Origin: Curtobacterium caseinilyticum
GTDB lineage: Bacteria > Actinomycetota > Actinomycetes > Actinomycetales > Microbacteriaceae
Length of the DNA: 64,000 bases
Direction of reading: 5' to 3'
Assembly: GCF_030363035.1 (NCBI RefSeq)
Contig: NZ_JAUCMN010000001.1
Location: forward strand, 248,001-312,000
Shown in pieces: positions 30,444 through 40,403 of the stretch (its first letter is position 1; the number at the start of each line of letters is the position of its first letter). The notes under the pieces are model-generated. The model searched no databases, was not told the origin of the DNA, and saw only the letters and a program-made list of their open reading frames with translations. The translations under genes and the position numbers were made by a program.

Positions 30444-31439
30444 CTACCGGGCGGCGCCCGTCGCGGGTACCGGATCGGCGTCGGCGGCGGCCGCAGGAGC
30501 GTCGTCGTCGTGTTCCGACCAGGTGTCGTCCGAGTCTACATCGGTGCTCCGACGCGGCTCGCGACCCGGCAGGTACGGGCTCGGCTCCTTGCCGGTGTGG
30601 CGGCGCGACTGCACGAGGAAGACGACGATGCCGAGCAGGATCGCGGCGAACGACATCCAGACGTTCGTGCGGATGCCGAAGAACGTCTCGCTCGTGTCGA
30701 CGCGGATCGACTCGAGGACGGAGCGACCGGTGCCGTACCAGACCAGGTACAGGGCCATGACCTTGCCCCACTGCAGCCGGAAGCGCTTGTCGAGCAGCAG
30801 GATCACGACGACGCCGACGACGTTCCAGACGATCTCGTAGAGGAACGTCGGGTGGAAGAGGGTGCCGTCCGGCAGGCCCTTCGGGAACGCGGGGTTCGTG
30901 GACTCGATCTGCAGGCCCCACGGCAGGCTCGTCGGCATGCCGAACAGCTCGTGGTTGAAGTAGTTGCCGAGGCGGCCGAAGGCCTGGGCCAGCAGCACCC
31001 CCGGCGCGATGGCGTCGATGAGCGACGAGAAGCGCAGGCCGACCTGACGGCAACCGATGTACGCACCGAGCGACCCGAGGATGAGCGCGCCGAAGATCGC
31101 GAGACCGCCCTCCCACACGTAGAGGAAGGACCACGGGTCGCGCCCCGGACCGAAGTAGTCACTGACGTGGGTGAGGACGTGGAACAGGCGACCGCCGATG
31201 ATGCCCGCCGGCACCGCCCAGATGGCGATGTCGATGATGATCCAGCGCTCCACCCCCCGCGCGTTCAGGCGACGGTTCGCCAGCACGACGGCGGCGACGA
31301 TGCCCAGCAGGATGCAGATCGCGTAGGCGTGGATCCGGAAGTCGAGCGGCAGCGACCAACCGAAGACGTCGCGCAACCAGGCGGTCAGGTCGAAGTACTG
31401 CCACGCGGTGCTCGGGCTCGGGATGCTCAGGAGGGGCAT
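30444..31439 (-). CDS. lgt: Prolipoprotein diacylglyceryl transferase
   Basis: Lgt attaches diacylglycerol to the lipobox cysteine of prolipoproteins at the membrane. The 331-residue protein has about seven transmembrane helices and the Lgt signature GRLGNYFNHELFG, in which Arg, Asn and Glu are key. IIGGRLFHVLTH and GTGRSVLESIR are also present. The last ~50 residues are hydrophilic and acidic/Ala-rich, typical of actinobacterial Lgt tails. It follows trpA across a 201-base gap with a strong hairpin; the trp-lgt-gltBD order is conserved in actinobacteria. Confidence 0.96.
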   Translation of the reverse strand: MPLLSIPSPSTAWQYFDLTAWLRDVFGWSLPLDFRIHAYAICILLGIVAAVVLANRRLNARGVERWIIIDIAIWAVPAGIIGGRLFHVLTHVSDYFGPGRDPWSFLYVWEGGLAIFGALILGSLGAYIGCRQVGLRFSSLIDAIAPGVLLAQAFGRLGNYFNHELFGMPTSLPWGLQIESTNPAFPKGLPDGTLFHPTFLYEIVWNVVGVVVILLLDKRFRLQWGKVMALYLVWYGTGRSVLESIRVDTSETFFGIRTNVWMSFAAILLGIVVFLVQSRRHTGKEPSPYLPGREPRRSTDVDSDDTWSEHDDDAPAAAADADPVPATGAAR

Positions 31440-31567
31440 GGAGGTGCTGTCGCCTTTCGGTGCTGGACGGCCGCGGTGCCGCCGGAGGGGCGGCCCCGCT
31501 CACTGTAGCGCGGGAAGCGCGCGTCCCTGGAACGCGGTGGACCGTCCTGTGGGAACTGTGACCGGAT

Positions 31568-31627
31568 CGGACGGGAGGCACGGTGCGGGTGACCGCCGAC
31601 GGTCACCCGCACCGTGCCTCCTGTCCG
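31568..31627 (-). terminator. trpA terminator hairpin (GGGAGGC family, longest member)
   Basis: Two 27-base arms (31568-31594 and 31601-31627) around a 6-base loop have one mismatch. The arm starts CGGACGGGAGGCACGGTGCG. The hairpin begins 13 bases after the trpA stop codon. Confidence 0.82.
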
Positions 31628-31640
31628 GCGCCTGGTGGCG

Positions 31641-32444
31641 TCAGCCGCGTCGCGCCCCGCTGGTCAGGTCGGCGGCCCGGTCGGCGACGCCCTGGACACC
31701 GAGGTCGGCGAGGGCACGGACGAAGGCCGAGCCGATGATCGCGCCGTCGGCGTACTCGAGCACCTCGGCGACCTGGTCCGCCGTCGAGATGCCGAGGCCG
31801 ACGCACGTGCGCTCGACGCCGGCGTCCCGCAGGCGCGAGACGACCGTCCGGGCGGCGGTGTCGACGCCGACGCGGGCGCCGGTGACGCCCATGGTCGAGA
31901 CGGCGTAGACGAAGCCGCGGCTCGACGCGACGGCCTGCTCCATGCGCGTGTCCGTCGAGGACGGTGCGGCGAGGAAGACGCGGTCGAGCCCGGTGCGCTC
32001 CGAGGCGTCGATCCACGCGCGGCCCTCGTCGGGGATCAGGTCCGGGGTGATGAGACCGGACGCACCCGCGGCGACCAGGTCGTCCGCGAACCGGTCGACG
32101 CCGTAGCGCAGCACCGGGTTCCAGTACGTCATCACGAGCACCGGCACGTCGACACGGCTCGTGATCTGGTCGACCGCGTCGAAGACCTGGGCGACCCGGA
32201 ACCCGTTCGCCAGGCTCTCCTCGGCGGCACGCTGGATCACGGGACCGTCCATGACCGGGTCGGAGTACGGCAGGCCGAGCTCGATGACGTCGACGCCGTT
32301 CTCGGCGAGGGCCACCGCTGCGTCGACGCTCGTCCGCAGGTCCGGGAAGCCGGCGGGCAGGTACCCGACGACGGCGCCCGCGCGCTCGGCGTTCGCGGTG
32401 TCGATGGTCGTGGCGACCGAGCGGGTCGTACCGTGCTTCGTCAC
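31641..32444 (-). CDS. trpA: Tryptophan synthase alpha chain
   Basis: TrpA cleaves indole-3-glycerol phosphate to indole and glyceraldehyde 3-phosphate. The 267-residue protein has the catalytic Glu in [19 protein letters not shown] and Asp in the same block. [11 protein letters not shown] and the phosphate-binding [13 protein letters not shown] follow. The GTG start overlaps the trpB stop (GTGA), ensuring near-equal synthesis of both subunits. It is the last gene of the his-trp run. Confidence 0.97.
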   Translation of the reverse strand: MTKHGTTRSVATTIDTANAERAGAVVGYLPAGFPDLRTSVDAAVALAENGVDVIELGLPYSDPVMDGPVIQRAAEESLANGFRVAQVFDAVDQITSRVDVPVLVMTYWNPVLRYGVDRFADDLVAAGASGLITPDLIPDEGRAWIDASERTGLDRVFLAAPSSTDTRMEQAVASSRGFVYAVSTMGVTGARVGVDTAARTVVSRLRDAGVERTCVGLGISTADQVAEVLEYADGAIIGSAFVRALADLGVQGVADRAADLTSGARRG

Positions 32445-33655
32445 AGCTGCACCGCGTTCTCGTCGAGGATGCCGAAGTAGCGGCTGGCGGACGCGACGTC
32501 CTTGTCACCGCGTCCGGACAGGGACACGAGCACGACGCCGTCCGGGCCGAGCTCCTTGCCGAGCTTGATCGCCCCGGCGAGGGCGTGCGAGGACTCGATC
32601 GCGGGCAGGATGCCCTCGGTCCGGCTCAGCAGGCGGAACGCCTCCATCGCCTCGGCGTCGGTGATCGGCTCGTACTGCGCGCGGCCGATCGACGCGAGGT
32701 AGGCGTGCTCCGGACCGACGCTCGGGTAGTCGAGGCCGGCCGAGATGCTGTGGCTCTCGATGGTCTGGCCGTCCTCGTCCTGCATGAGGTACGACATGGT
32801 GCCCTGCAGCACGCCGGTGCGGCCGAGGGAGATGCTCGCGGCGTGCCGACCGGTCTCGATCCCGTCGCCGCCGGCCTCGTAGCCGTGCAGCCGGACGGAC
32901 TCGTCGTCGAGGAAGGCCTCGAAGATGCCCATGGCGTTCGAGCCGCCACCGACGCACGCCGCGACGGCGTCGGGCAGGCGACCGACCCGGTCGAGGACCT
33001 GCTGACGCGCTTCCTCCCCGATCACCTTGTGGAACTCACGGACCATCTCGGGGAACGGGTGCGGACCGGCGACCGTGCCGAGCAGGTAGTGCGTCGACTC
33101 CACGTTCGCCACCCAGTCGCGCAGGGCGTCGTTGATGGCGTCCTTGAGCGTGCGGGACCCGGTCTCGACGGGGATCACCTCGGCGCCGAGCAGCCGCATC
33201 CGGGCGACGTTCAGGGCCTGCCGTTCGGTGTCGACCGCCCCCATGTACACGACGCAGTCCATGCCGAAGAGTGCCGCCGCGGTGGCGGTGGCGACGCCGT
33301 GCTGTCCGGCACCCGTCTCCGCGATGAGGCGGGTCTTGCCGAGCCGCTTCGCCACGAGGGCCTGTCCGAGCACGTTGTTGATCTTGTGCGAGCCGGTGTG
33401 GTTGAGGTCCTCGCGCTTGAGGATGATCCGCGCACCGCCGGCGTGCTTCGCGAACCGCGGCGCCTCGGTGATGATCGACGGCCGACCGGTGTAGTCGCGC
33501 TGGAGCTCGTCGAGCTCCTGCCGGAACGACGGGTCGGCCCAGGCCTCGCGGAAGGCGGTCTCGAGCTCGTCGAGCGCGAGGACGAGCGACTCGGGGACGA
33601 AGCGTCCGCCGAAGTCGCCGAAGTACGGACCCTGCAGGTCACGGAGTGAGGTCAC
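32441..33655 (-). CDS. trpB: Tryptophan synthase beta chain
   Basis: TrpB joins indole and serine using pyridoxal phosphate. From the chosen start (404 residues) the PLP lysine is K91 in [10 protein letters not shown], with the phosphate-binding glycine loop in [10 protein letters not shown] and the substrate Glu in [14 protein letters not shown] at 33655 ([20 protein letters not shown]) is preferred over GTG at 33688. GGGAG lies seven bases before the chosen start, and no Shine-Dalgarno precedes the longer version. trpA overlaps its 3' end, and trpC lies 62 bases upstream. Confidence 0.96.
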   Translation of the reverse strand: MTSLRDLQGPYFGDFGGRFVPESLVLALDELETAFREAWADPSFRQELDELQRDYTGRPSIITEAPRFAKHAGGARIILKREDLNHTGSHKINNVLGQALVAKRLGKTRLIAETGAGQHGVATATAAALFGMDCVVYMGAVDTERQALNVARMRLLGAEVIPVETGSRTLKDAINDALRDWVANVESTHYLLGTVAGPHPFPEMVREFHKVIGEEARQQVLDRVGRLPDAVAACVGGGSNAMGIFEAFLDDESVRLHGYEAGGDGIETGRHAASISLGRTGVLQGTMSYLMQDEDGQTIESHSISAGLDYPSVGPEHAYLASIGRAQYEPITDAEAMEAFRLLSRTEGILPAIESSHALAGAIKLGKELGPDGVVLVSLSGRGDKDVASASRYFGILDENAVQL

Positions 33656-33717
33656 GGTGGGTCTCCCGGGGTGTGCGGCAGCGTCCACGGGGACACCGCC
33701 GGTGGGGACGGGGTCGC

Positions 33718-34527
33718 TCAGGCGCGCGGGCGGCCGGAGCCGTCCGCGGCGGCGATGAACGACGCGAGGGTGGCGGCGGGGTCGTCGCCCGTGACGAGCG
33801 CCTCCCCCACCAGGACGACGTCGGCACCTGCCGCGCGGTAGTGCGCGACGTCGGCGGGACCGGCGACGGCGGACTCGGCGACGCGGACGACCCCGTCGGG
33901 GATCCGGTCGACGAGCGAGCCGAACAGGTCGCGGTCCAACGAGAAGTCGGTCAGGTCGCGAGCGTTGACGCCGAGGATGCGGGCACCGGCGTCGAGGCCG
34001 CGAGCGACCTCGTCCCCGGAGTGCGCCTCGACGAGCACGCGCATGCCGAGCTGCTCGGCGAGCTCGTGGAGCTCGACGAGCTGACGCTGCTCGAGCGCCG
34101 CGACGATGAGCAGCACGAGGTCGGCACCCGCGGCGCGGGCCTCGAGCACCTGGTACGGCTCGGCGATGAAGTCCTTGCGGAGCACCGGCAGCGACACGCG
34201 GGCCTTGACCGCCTCGAGGTCGGCAAGGCTGCCGAGGAACTTCCGCCCCTCGGTCAGGACGCTGATCGTCGACGCGCCGCCGCGTTCGTAGTCGGCGGCG
34301 AGGGCCGCCGGGTCCTCGATCGTGGCCATGGAGCCACGCGAGGGGCTCGCACGCTTGACCTCGGCGAGGATCTTCACGCGGTCGCCGGGAGCCAGGAAGT
34401 CGAGGGCGTCGAGCGGGGACGCGACACGGTCGAGGTCGCGTTCGACGTCCGCGTACGGACGGTCGAGGCGCCGGGCCGCGGCGTCCTCGAGCGCGCCGGC
34501 GACGAGGGTCTCGAGCACGTTCGCCAT
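33718..34527 (-). CDS. trpC: Indole-3-glycerol phosphate synthase
   Basis: TrpC cyclises the anthranilate-derived ribulotide to indole-3-glycerol phosphate. The 269-residue protein shows the catalytic [37 protein letters not shown] (catalytic Lys) and [10 protein letters not shown], plus a phosphate-binding AESAV and VLVGEAL. ATG at 34527 (MANVLETLV) was chosen as the family start. It lies seven bases downstream of a small membrane protein gene. No fused TrpF domain is present. Confidence 0.95.
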   Translation of the reverse strand: MANVLETLVAGALEDAAARRLDRPYADVERDLDRVASPLDALDFLAPGDRVKILAEVKRASPSRGSMATIEDPAALAADYERGGASTISVLTEGRKFLGSLADLEAVKARVSLPVLRKDFIAEPYQVLEARAAGADLVLLIVAALEQRQLVELHELAEQLGMRVLVEAHSGDEVARGLDAGARILGVNARDLTDFSLDRDLFGSLVDRIPDGVVRVAESAVAGPADVAHYRAAGADVVLVGEALVTGDDPAATLASFIAAADGSGRPRA

Positions 34528-34534
34528 GCGGGAC

Positions 34535-34774
34535 CTACTCGCCGTGGTGCTTGGGGACGAACTTCGGGCCGTCGACACCGTAACCGGCACGCTTCATGAC
34601 CGCGCCGACGACGAGGCCGATGACCACGACGCCTGCCGAGGCCCAGACGCCCCAGGGCTGGTCGAACCAGAAGAACAGCGTGCCTGCCGCGAATCCGATC
34701 AGCATGATCACGACGGCGGTCCAGGCTGCCGGCGAGTGGCCTTCGCCGAGTTCTGCGGGCTCAGTGTTGCTCAC
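34535..34774 (-). CDS. Small two-helix membrane protein, HGxxPAAW family
   Basis: This 79-residue protein starts VSNTEPAELGEGHSPAAWTA and contains two transmembrane helices (about 18-36 and 43-62). A short basic C-terminus (KFVPKHHGE) follows. The HSPAAW element fits the actinobacterial HGxxPAAW motif family, often seen between trpE and trpC. Its function is unknown; placement suggests a role linked to tryptophan synthesis. The GTG start overlaps the stop of the next gene upstream (GTGA). Confidence 0.82.
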   Translation of the reverse strand: MSNTEPAELGEGHSPAAWTAVVIMLIGFAAGTLFFWFDQPWGVWASAGVVVIGLVVGAVMKRAGYGVDGPKFVPKHHGE

Positions 34775-35472
34775 GGTGCTCCTCGTTCTGTTCCGGCGTC
34801 GTCGTTCGACCGACGCCCCTCCGATCCTACCGTGTCGGGCGTCGAGGACTCCCCCGCAGCGCCGCCCGCCGTGGGGTCGGAACCGGCGCTCAGGTCGTCC
34901 CAGTCGGTGATCGCGTCGCGCTCCGTGGGCGCGGCCGTGCGCGCATCGGCCGCCGCGCCGGCCGTGGCGGCGGCGTACTTCCGCGTCGGTCCGGGCCAGG
35001 AGCGCTGCACGACGAACACGACGACCCCGAGCAGCACGGCGAGCACGCCACCCGCGATCCCGACCGCGGGCCAGGCGGTCACGTCGACACGCTCCACGAC
35101 ACGGCGCACCGCGTCGGCGTCGCTCACGCCGGCGACCTTGCCCACGGCGCCCTTCGACGCGCCGACCGGGTCCGACAGCGCGGCGACGCCGGTCGCGACG
35201 ACCGCCACGCCGAGCAGCACCTCGACCGCCGCGAGGACGATGCGGAGCACCCGGCCCGCGATCGTCAGCGCGAGGAACAGCGCCAGGCTCGCGATGGCCA
35301 GCGCCGTGTACTGCGGCACGACGGCGGCGCCGTCCGCGACGACCCGCGGGACGACCGCGCTGCCGGCCTGCAGGTGCACGGTGAACCACGTCTGGGTCCA
35401 CGAGAGCATGACGATGCCCGCGACCGCGAGGCCTGCCACGACGACGAGCGGACGGGAGCGTGCCGGCGTCAC
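34771..35472 (-). CDS. Tryptophan-biosynthesis-associated membrane protein (Trp_oprn_chp family)
   Basis: This 233-residue protein has about four transmembrane helices. The first is LVVVAGLAVAGIVMLSW (residues 9-25). Further helices lie near 58-76, 79-98 and 140-160. A disordered acidic tail (about 175-233) is rich in Ser/Asp. The family is found between trpE and trpC in actinobacteria and is named for that location only; a transport or regulatory role has not been shown. It is coupled to trpE upstream and the HGxxPAAW gene downstream by 4-base overlaps. Confidence 0.85.
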   Translation of the reverse strand: MTPARSRPLVVVAGLAVAGIVMLSWTQTWFTVHLQAGSAVVPRVVADGAAVVPQYTALAIASLALFLALTIAGRVLRIVLAAVEVLLGVAVVATGVAALSDPVGASKGAVGKVAGVSDADAVRRVVERVDVTAWPAVGIAGGVLAVLLGVVVFVVQRSWPGPTRKYAAATAGAAADARTAAPTERDAITDWDDLSAGSDPTAGGAAGESSTPDTVGSEGRRSNDDAGTERGAP

Positions 35473-37013
35473 GACCGCACCTCGCGCATCCGGTTCGCGG
35501 TCGCCACGGCGCGCAGCGGGGCTGCCGCCTTGTTCACGGCCTCCACGTGCTCGGTGCGCGGGTCGGAGTCGGCGACGAGGCCGGCCCCCGCCTGCACCCG
35601 GGCGACTCCGTCCTTGATGAGGGCGGTCCGGATCGCGATCGCGAGGTCGGCGTCACCCGCGAAGTCGAAGTAGCCCACCACGCCCGCGTAGGCACCACGC
35701 TTCGACGGTTCGAGCTCGTCGATGATCTCGAGCGCACGCGGCTTGGGCGCCCCGGACAGCGTGCCGGCCGGGAACGTCGCACGGAACACGTCGATCGCCG
35801 AGGCTCCGGGTCGCACCGACCCTTCGACGCTCGACACCAGGTGCATGATGTGGCTGAAGCGCTCGACGGTCATGAACTCGGTGACCGCCACCGTGCCGGG
35901 CTCGCACACCTTCTGCAGGTCGTTGCGCGCCAGGTCGACCAGCATGAGGTGCTCGGCCCGCTCCTTCGGGTCGGCGAGCAGCTCGTCGCCGAGCCGGACG
36001 TCCTCCACCGGGGTGTCGCCGCGCGGCCGCGACCCGGCGATCGGGTGGGTGATGGCCCGGCCGTCCTGCACCTTGACCAGGGCCTCGGGCGAGGCGCCGA
36101 CGATCCAGAAGCGCTCGTCCGCCGTGTCCGACAGGGACAGGAAGTACATGTACGGGCTCGGGTTGAGGGTCCGCAGCACCCGGTAGACGTCGAGCGGGTC
36201 GGCCGTGACGTCGTGGTCGAACCGCTGCGAGACGACGACCTGGAACACGTCGCCGTCACGGATGAAGTCCTTCGACCGCTCGACCGCGGCCATGTAGTCC
36301 TCGGGCGAGGTGCGGTGCCGCGGGGTGGGCTCGGCGATCTCGAACGCCTCGGCGACGGTCGCGGGGCTCGGCTGCACCAGGTCTGCCTGCATGCGGTCGA
36401 GCCGGGACTGCGCATCGGTCCACATCGTGTCGGCGTCGTCGGTGCCGTCGTTGAGCACGCTCGCCACGAGCAGCACGAGCCCGGTGCGGTGGTCGAGCGC
36501 CGCGAGTTCGGACACGAACGCGAGTGCCTGGCCGGGTACCTCGAAGTCGGCCGCGGGCACGTTGGGCAGGTGCTCGAGCTGCCGCACGGCCTCCCACCCG
36601 ATGAACCCGACGGTGCCGCCGACGAGCGGCGGTGTCCCGGGGACCCGCGGCGTCGACCAGCGCTCGTGGAGCCGCGCGAGCACCTCGAGGGGCTCGCCGT
36701 CGAGCGAGTCCACGGCCCGCGTCGCCGGGATGCCGGTGTCGATCCACGCGGCCCGGTCGCCGTCCTGCGTGAGGACACCGAAGCTGCGGACGCCGACGAA
36801 GGACCAGCGGGACCACAGGCCGCCTTGGCCTGCCGACTCGAGCAGGAACGAACCGGGACGCCCGTCCGCGAGCTTGCGGTACACGCCGACAGGGGTCTCG
36901 CTGTCCGCGTAGAGCGCGCGGACGACGGGGACGACGCGGTGGTCGGCGAGCAGGGCGTCGAAGGCCGGACGGGAGGTCGTGCGCGGCTCCTCGGCGCCGG
37001 TCGCGCCCGTCAT
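35469..37013 (-). CDS. trpE: Anthranilate synthase component I
   Basis: TrpE makes anthranilate from chorismate using ammonia from a glutaminase partner (TrpG), which is not in this window. The 514-residue protein has the tryptophan-binding FLLESA motif near the N-terminus. [33 protein letters not shown] and the catalytic [12 protein letters not shown] block follow. ATG at 37013 ([10 protein letters not shown]) overlaps the hisI stop (ATGA); the longer frame to 37181 only reads antisense-like repeats of the hisI tail. No leader peptide or attenuator can sit before it. Confidence 0.96.
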   Translation of the reverse strand: MTGATGAEEPRTTSRPAFDALLADHRVVPVVRALYADSETPVGVYRKLADGRPGSFLLESAGQGGLWSRWSFVGVRSFGVLTQDGDRAAWIDTGIPATRAVDSLDGEPLEVLARLHERWSTPRVPGTPPLVGGTVGFIGWEAVRQLEHLPNVPAADFEVPGQALAFVSELAALDHRTGLVLLVASVLNDGTDDADTMWTDAQSRLDRMQADLVQPSPATVAEAFEIAEPTPRHRTSPEDYMAAVERSKDFIRDGDVFQVVVSQRFDHDVTADPLDVYRVLRTLNPSPYMYFLSLSDTADERFWIVGASPEALVKVQDGRAITHPIAGSRPRGDTPVEDVRLGDELLADPKERAEHLMLVDLARNDLQKVCEPGTVAVTEFMTVERFSHIMHLVSSVEGSVRPGASAIDVFRATFPAGTLSGAPKPRALEIIDELEPSKRGAYAGVVGYFDFAGDADLAIAIRTALIKDGVARVQAGAGLVADSDPRTEHVEAVNKAAAPLRAVATANRMREVRS

Positions 37014-37504
37014 CGGGTCGCCTCCACTGCCGTGGTCGCGTCCGTCGACGACGGGTCGCCGGACACGCCGTCCGGCACCGACGCGGTCGGTGCGCTCGGA
37101 GCACTCGGTGCGATCGGTGCGCTCGGTGCAGGATCGGGGGCCGACGCGGTCACCGGGTCGAGCGGGTCGACGTCGAAGCATCGGTGCGCGCCGGTGTGGC
37201 AGGCCGCACCGACCTGCTGCACGGTGACCAGCAGGGTGTCGTCGTCGCAGTCGAGTGCGGCCGCGCGGACGTACTGGGCGTGCCCGGAGGTGTCGCCTTT
37301 CCGCCAGTACTCCTGCCGAGAGCGCGACCAGAAGGTCACCCGCCCCTCGGTGAGGGTGCGGCGGAGGGCTTCCCGGTCCATGTAGCCGAGCATGAGGACG
37401 TCCTTCGTGGACTCCTCCTGCACGACGGCGGGGAGCAACCCGTCCGCACCGAACCGTGCGCGGTCGAGGACCGCGTCCGTGCTGGTGCTGGTGCTGTCGG
37501 TCAT
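37010..37504 (-). CDS. hisI: Phosphoribosyl-AMP cyclohydrolase with repetitive C-terminal tail
   Basis: HisI opens the adenine ring of phosphoribosyl-AMP in histidine synthesis. The 164-residue protein has the metal-binding DCDDDTLL and CHTGAHRCF motifs, plus GYMDREAL and [18 protein letters not shown]. The enzyme part ends near residue 115. The remaining ~50 residues are low complexity ([13 protein letters not shown]), encoded by 9-bp-period repeats, and are probably disordered. The stop overlaps the trpE start (ATGA), linking his and trp genes. HisE is a separate gene here. Confidence 0.94.
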   Translation of the reverse strand: MTDSTSTSTDAVLDRARFGADGLLPAVVQEESTKDVLMLGYMDREALRRTLTEGRVTFWSRSRQEYWRKGDTSGHAQYVRAAALDCDDDTLLVTVQQVGAACHTGAHRCFDVDPLDPVTASAPDPAPSAPIAPSAPSAPTASVPDGVSGDPSSTDATTAVEATR

Positions 37505-37529
37505 GAGGCTCCTAGCCTACGGCGGCGGA

Positions 37530-38351
37530 TCAGCGGACGGGCAGGCCGGCGGTGCGCAGCGCCGCCTTGACGTCGCCGATGGTCATCTCACCGCGGTGGA
37601 AGACGCTCGCGGCGAGCACGGCGTCCGCACCCGACTCGACGGCCGGGGCGAAGTGCTCGACGCGCCCCGCGCCTCCCGAACCGATGACCGGCACCGAGGA
37701 GACCGCACGGACCGCGGCGATGAGCTCGAGGTCGAACCCGTTCTTCGTGCCGTCGGCGTCGATCGAGTTGACGAGCAGTTCGCCCGCGCCGCGCTCCACG
37801 CCCTCGCGCGCCCACGCGATCGCGTCGAGGTCGGACTCGGTCCGCCCGCCGTGTGTCGTCACGACGAAGCCCGAGGGCATCCGGTCGCTGCGCTTGACGT
37901 CGAGCGAGAGCACGACCGCCTGCGCGCCGAAGCGGTCCGCGATCTCGCCGACCAGCGCCGGGCGGGCGATGGCGGCGCTGTTCACGCCGATCTTGTCTGC
38001 GCCGCACTGCTGCAGGCGCGAGACGTCGTCGACGCTCCGGACGCCACCACCGACCGTGAGCGGGATGAAGACCTGCTCCGCGGTGCGGGTGACGGTGTCG
38101 TACATCGTCGCGCGGTTCTCGACCGTCGCGCCGACGTCGAGGAAGGTCAACTCGTCGGCACCCTGCTCGTAGTACCGCGCGGCGAGCTCGACGGGGTCGC
38201 CGGCGTCCTGCAGGTCGAGGAAGTTGACGCCCTTGACGACCCGTCCGCCCTGCACGTCGAGGCACGGGACGACCCGGACGGACACCCCGCCGGCGACACC
38301 GGCGAGGCCGCTGTCGGGCTCCGTCGCTCCGGACTGCGCCGTCTCGTTCAC
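37530..38351 (-). CDS. hisF: Imidazole glycerol phosphate synthase, cyclase subunit
   Basis: HisF uses ammonia from HisH to form imidazole glycerol phosphate and AICAR. The 273-residue (beta/alpha)8 barrel has the catalytic Asp of [18 protein letters not shown] and the second Asp in [11 protein letters not shown]. The phosphate-binding loops VGGGVRS and GSGGAG are present. The block usually read as DITAS is [15 protein letters not shown], a variant I believe is common in Microbacteriaceae. The N-terminus has about 25 extra residues; the GTG start at 38351 overlaps the hisG stop. hisH and hisA are not in the window. Confidence 0.94.
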   Translation of the reverse strand: MNETAQSGATEPDSGLAGVAGGVSVRVVPCLDVQGGRVVKGVNFLDLQDAGDPVELAARYYEQGADELTFLDVGATVENRATMYDTVTRTAEQVFIPLTVGGGVRSVDDVSRLQQCGADKIGVNSAAIARPALVGEIADRFGAQAVVLSLDVKRSDRMPSGFVVTTHGGRTESDLDAIAWAREGVERGAGELLVNSIDADGTKNGFDLELIAAVRAVSSVPVIGSGGAGRVEHFAPAVESGADAVLAASVFHRGEMTIGDVKAALRTAGLPVR

Positions 38352-39187
38352 AGGCGTGCGGCGTGGATCGGGCTGACCAGGATCGCGCGCGCGCCCAGGT
38401 CGTAGAGCGCGTCCATGATGAGGTTGGCGTCCTCGCGCGGGATCATCACCCGCACGGCCGACCAGTCACGGTCGTGCAGCGGGGAGACCGTCGGCGACTC
38501 GATGCCCGAGGCCACCGCCGTCGCCTGCTCGAGCAGACCGGTCGGGATGTCGTAGTCGAGCATCACGTAGCCGCGGGCGACCAGGACGCCCTGCAGCCGG
38601 CGCCGGAGGACGTCGATCCCCGGGATCGTCTCGTCGGTCGAGATGAGCAGGGCCGTCGACTCGAGGATGACCGGGCCGAAGATCTCGAGGCCGGCCGCGC
38701 GGAGCGTGCTGCCCGTCGAGACGACGTCGGCGACCGCGTCGGCCACGCCCAGGCGGACCGCGCTCTCCACGGCGCCGTCGAGCTTGACGAGGGTCGCGGT
38801 CACGCCGTGCTGCGCGAGGAACTCCCCGACCAGGCCGGGGTAGCTCGTCGCCACCCGCACGCCGTCGAGGTCCTGCAGCTCGGTGAACCGGCCGGGCGTG
38901 CCGGCGAACCGGAACGTCGAGTCGGCGAAGCCCAGCGCGTCTACCTCGTGCGCCGCCGACCCGGAGTCGAGCAGCAGGTCGCGCCCGGTGATCCCGACGT
39001 CGAGCGCGCCCGATCCGACGTACGTCGCGATGTCCCGCGGACGGAGGAAGAAGAACTCGACGCCGTTGCGCTCGTCGAGCAGGTGGAGTGCCTTCGGGTC
39101 ACGGCGACCGGCGTACCCGGCCTCCTTGAGCATCTCGGAGGCGGTCTCGGACAGTGAGCCCTTGTTGGGCACGGCGATGCGGAGCAT
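38348..39187 (-). CDS. hisG: ATP phosphoribosyltransferase (long form)
   Basis: HisG catalyses the first, histidine-inhibited step of histidine synthesis. The 279-residue protein begins [14 protein letters not shown]. It shows [10 protein letters not shown], the PRPP-binding [20 protein letters not shown] and a C-terminal ACT-like regulatory domain (about 210-279), so it is the long form that works without HisZ. ATG at 39187 is the family start; the upstream frame is not conserved. It lies 75 bases after hisE and is coupled to hisF. Confidence 0.96.
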   Translation of the reverse strand: MLRIAVPNKGSLSETASEMLKEAGYAGRRDPKALHLLDERNGVEFFFLRPRDIATYVGSGALDVGITGRDLLLDSGSAAHEVDALGFADSTFRFAGTPGRFTELQDLDGVRVATSYPGLVGEFLAQHGVTATLVKLDGAVESAVRLGVADAVADVVSTGSTLRAAGLEIFGPVILESTALLISTDETIPGIDVLRRRLQGVLVARGYVMLDYDIPTGLLEQATAVASGIESPTVSPLHDRDWSAVRVMIPREDANLIMDALYDLGARAILVSPIHAARL

Positions 39188-39262
39188 CAGGTGGTCTGCT
39201 TCCTGCTGGAGGGTCGGGACGGCTGTGGTCGCGGCGGCGCCGGGGTGGCGCGGCACGCGTTC

Positions 39263-39526
39263 CTACAGATGTCGCCAGACGTCCGCCGGGGTGAGCCCCT
39301 TCGCGACCATGAGGACCTGCAGGTGGTAGACCAGCTGCGAGATCTCCTCTGAGGTGCGCTCGTCGCCCTCGTACTCGGCCGCCATCCAGACCTCGGCGGC
39401 CTCCTCCACGATCTTCTTGCCGATCTGGTGCACGCCGGCGTCCAGCTCGGCGACGGTGCCGGAGCCCTCGGGGCGCGTCCGCGCCTTCTCGATCAGCTCC
39501 GCGAACAGGTCGTCGAACGTCTTCAC
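39263..39526 (-). CDS. hisE: Phosphoribosyl-ATP pyrophosphatase
   Basis: HisE hydrolyses phosphoribosyl-ATP to phosphoribosyl-AMP. The 87-residue all-helical protein has the MazG-like metal site [16 protein letters not shown] and the C-terminal [18 protein letters not shown]. The GTG start at 39526 ([15 protein letters not shown]) was chosen because the upstream frame has no family similarity. It is the first gene of the his-trp run, with rpe upstream. Confidence 0.94.
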   Translation of the reverse strand: MKTFDDLFAELIEKARTRPEGSGTVAELDAGVHQIGKKIVEEAAEVWMAAEYEGDERTSEEISQLVYHLQVLMVAKGLTPADVWRHL

Positions 39527-39639
39527 GGGGACCAGGCTACCGGTCGGCGCAGGACCCGCCGACGCACCGTCCGGACGGGAGGCCCGTCCCGCATCCGCCA
39601 CGCCGGTCGCGTCGATCGTCGGCTGGCCCGGGTCGCCGG

Positions 39640-40299
39640 TCACGCGCGCGCCGCCGCGGCTGCCGCGCGCAGGTCGGCGATGCGCTGCGACGGTTCGCCG
39701 CCGTAGACGGCGGACCCCGCGACGAGCGTGTCGGCGCCGCTCCGGACGGCCTCGGGCACGGTGTCGACCGCGATGCCACCGTCCACCTCGAGCCAGACGT
39801 CGAGCCCCGACGCGTCGACGGCCGCGCGCGCGTCGGCGAGCTTCGGCATCACCGACGGCATGAACGACTGCCCGCCGAAGCCGGGCTCGACGGTCATGAG
39901 CAGGACCATGTCGTAGGCGTCGAGGTGTCGGAGCACCTGCGTGATCGGCGTCCCGGGCTTCACCGCGACGGCGGCACGAGCACCGTTCGACCGGATCGCG
40001 GCGGCGGTGGCCACGGGGTCGGTGGCGGCCTCGAAGTGGAACGTGACGCTCGAGGCGCCCGTCTCGGCGTACTTCGGCGCCTGCGTGTCGGCGTCGGTGA
40101 TCATGAGGTGCACGTCGAGCGGCACCGTCGAGACCTCCTGCAGGCGCTGCACGATCGGCAGCCCCAGGGTGAGGTTGGGCACGAAGTGGTTGTCCATCAC
40201 GTCGACGTGCACCATGTCGGCGCTCTCGATGCGGTGCAGCTCCCGCTCGAGGTTGGCGAAGTCGGCGGACAGGATGCTCGGCGAGATGCGGATCGTCAC
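39640..40299 (-). CDS. rpe: Ribulose-phosphate 3-epimerase
   Basis: Rpe interconverts ribulose 5-phosphate and xylulose 5-phosphate. The 219-residue barrel has [52 protein letters not shown] and VDGGIAVDT, which carry the metal and catalytic residues. The start is GTG at 40299. The 113 bases to hisE contain a partial GGGAGGC-family sequence (39572-39583). A 60-bp hairpin lies between rpe and rsmB. Confidence 0.96.
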   Translation of the reverse strand: MTIRISPSILSADFANLERELHRIESADMVHVDVMDNHFVPNLTLGLPIVQRLQEVSTVPLDVHLMITDADTQAPKYAETGASSVTFHFEAATDPVATAAAIRSNGARAAVAVKPGTPITQVLRHLDAYDMVLLMTVEPGFGGQSFMPSVMPKLADARAAVDASGLDVWLEVDGGIAVDTVPEAVRSGADTLVAGSAVYGGEPSQRIADLRAAAAAARA

Positions 40300-40331
40300 C
40301 AGCCGATCCTACCGATCCGCTCCCTCGCAAG

Positions 40332-40391
40332 ACGCAACGTCGGCGACTCCTCGCAGCGGTACTGCGCTGCGAGGAGTCGCCGACGTTGCGT
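40332..40391. repeat. 60-bp hairpin element, copy 1 (CGCAACGT family)
   Basis: Two perfect 27-base arms (40332-40358 and 40365-40391; outer ACGCAACGTCGGCGACTCCT) enclose the loop GTACTG. Pairing continues with one mismatch for six more bases (40326-40331 with 40392-40397). It lies 12 bases past the rsmB stop and 32 bases before the rpe start, so it may end the fmt-rsmB transcript. A related copy in the opposite orientation is at 46604-46663. Confidence 0.9.
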
Positions 40392-40403
40392 GTTGCGGAG
40401 GGG

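Noticed and set aside
37014-37181. N-terminal extension of trpE
   Set aside because: The extension overlaps hisI and reads its repetitive tail in another frame. ATG at 37013 with the ATGA overlap and canonical N-terminus is better.
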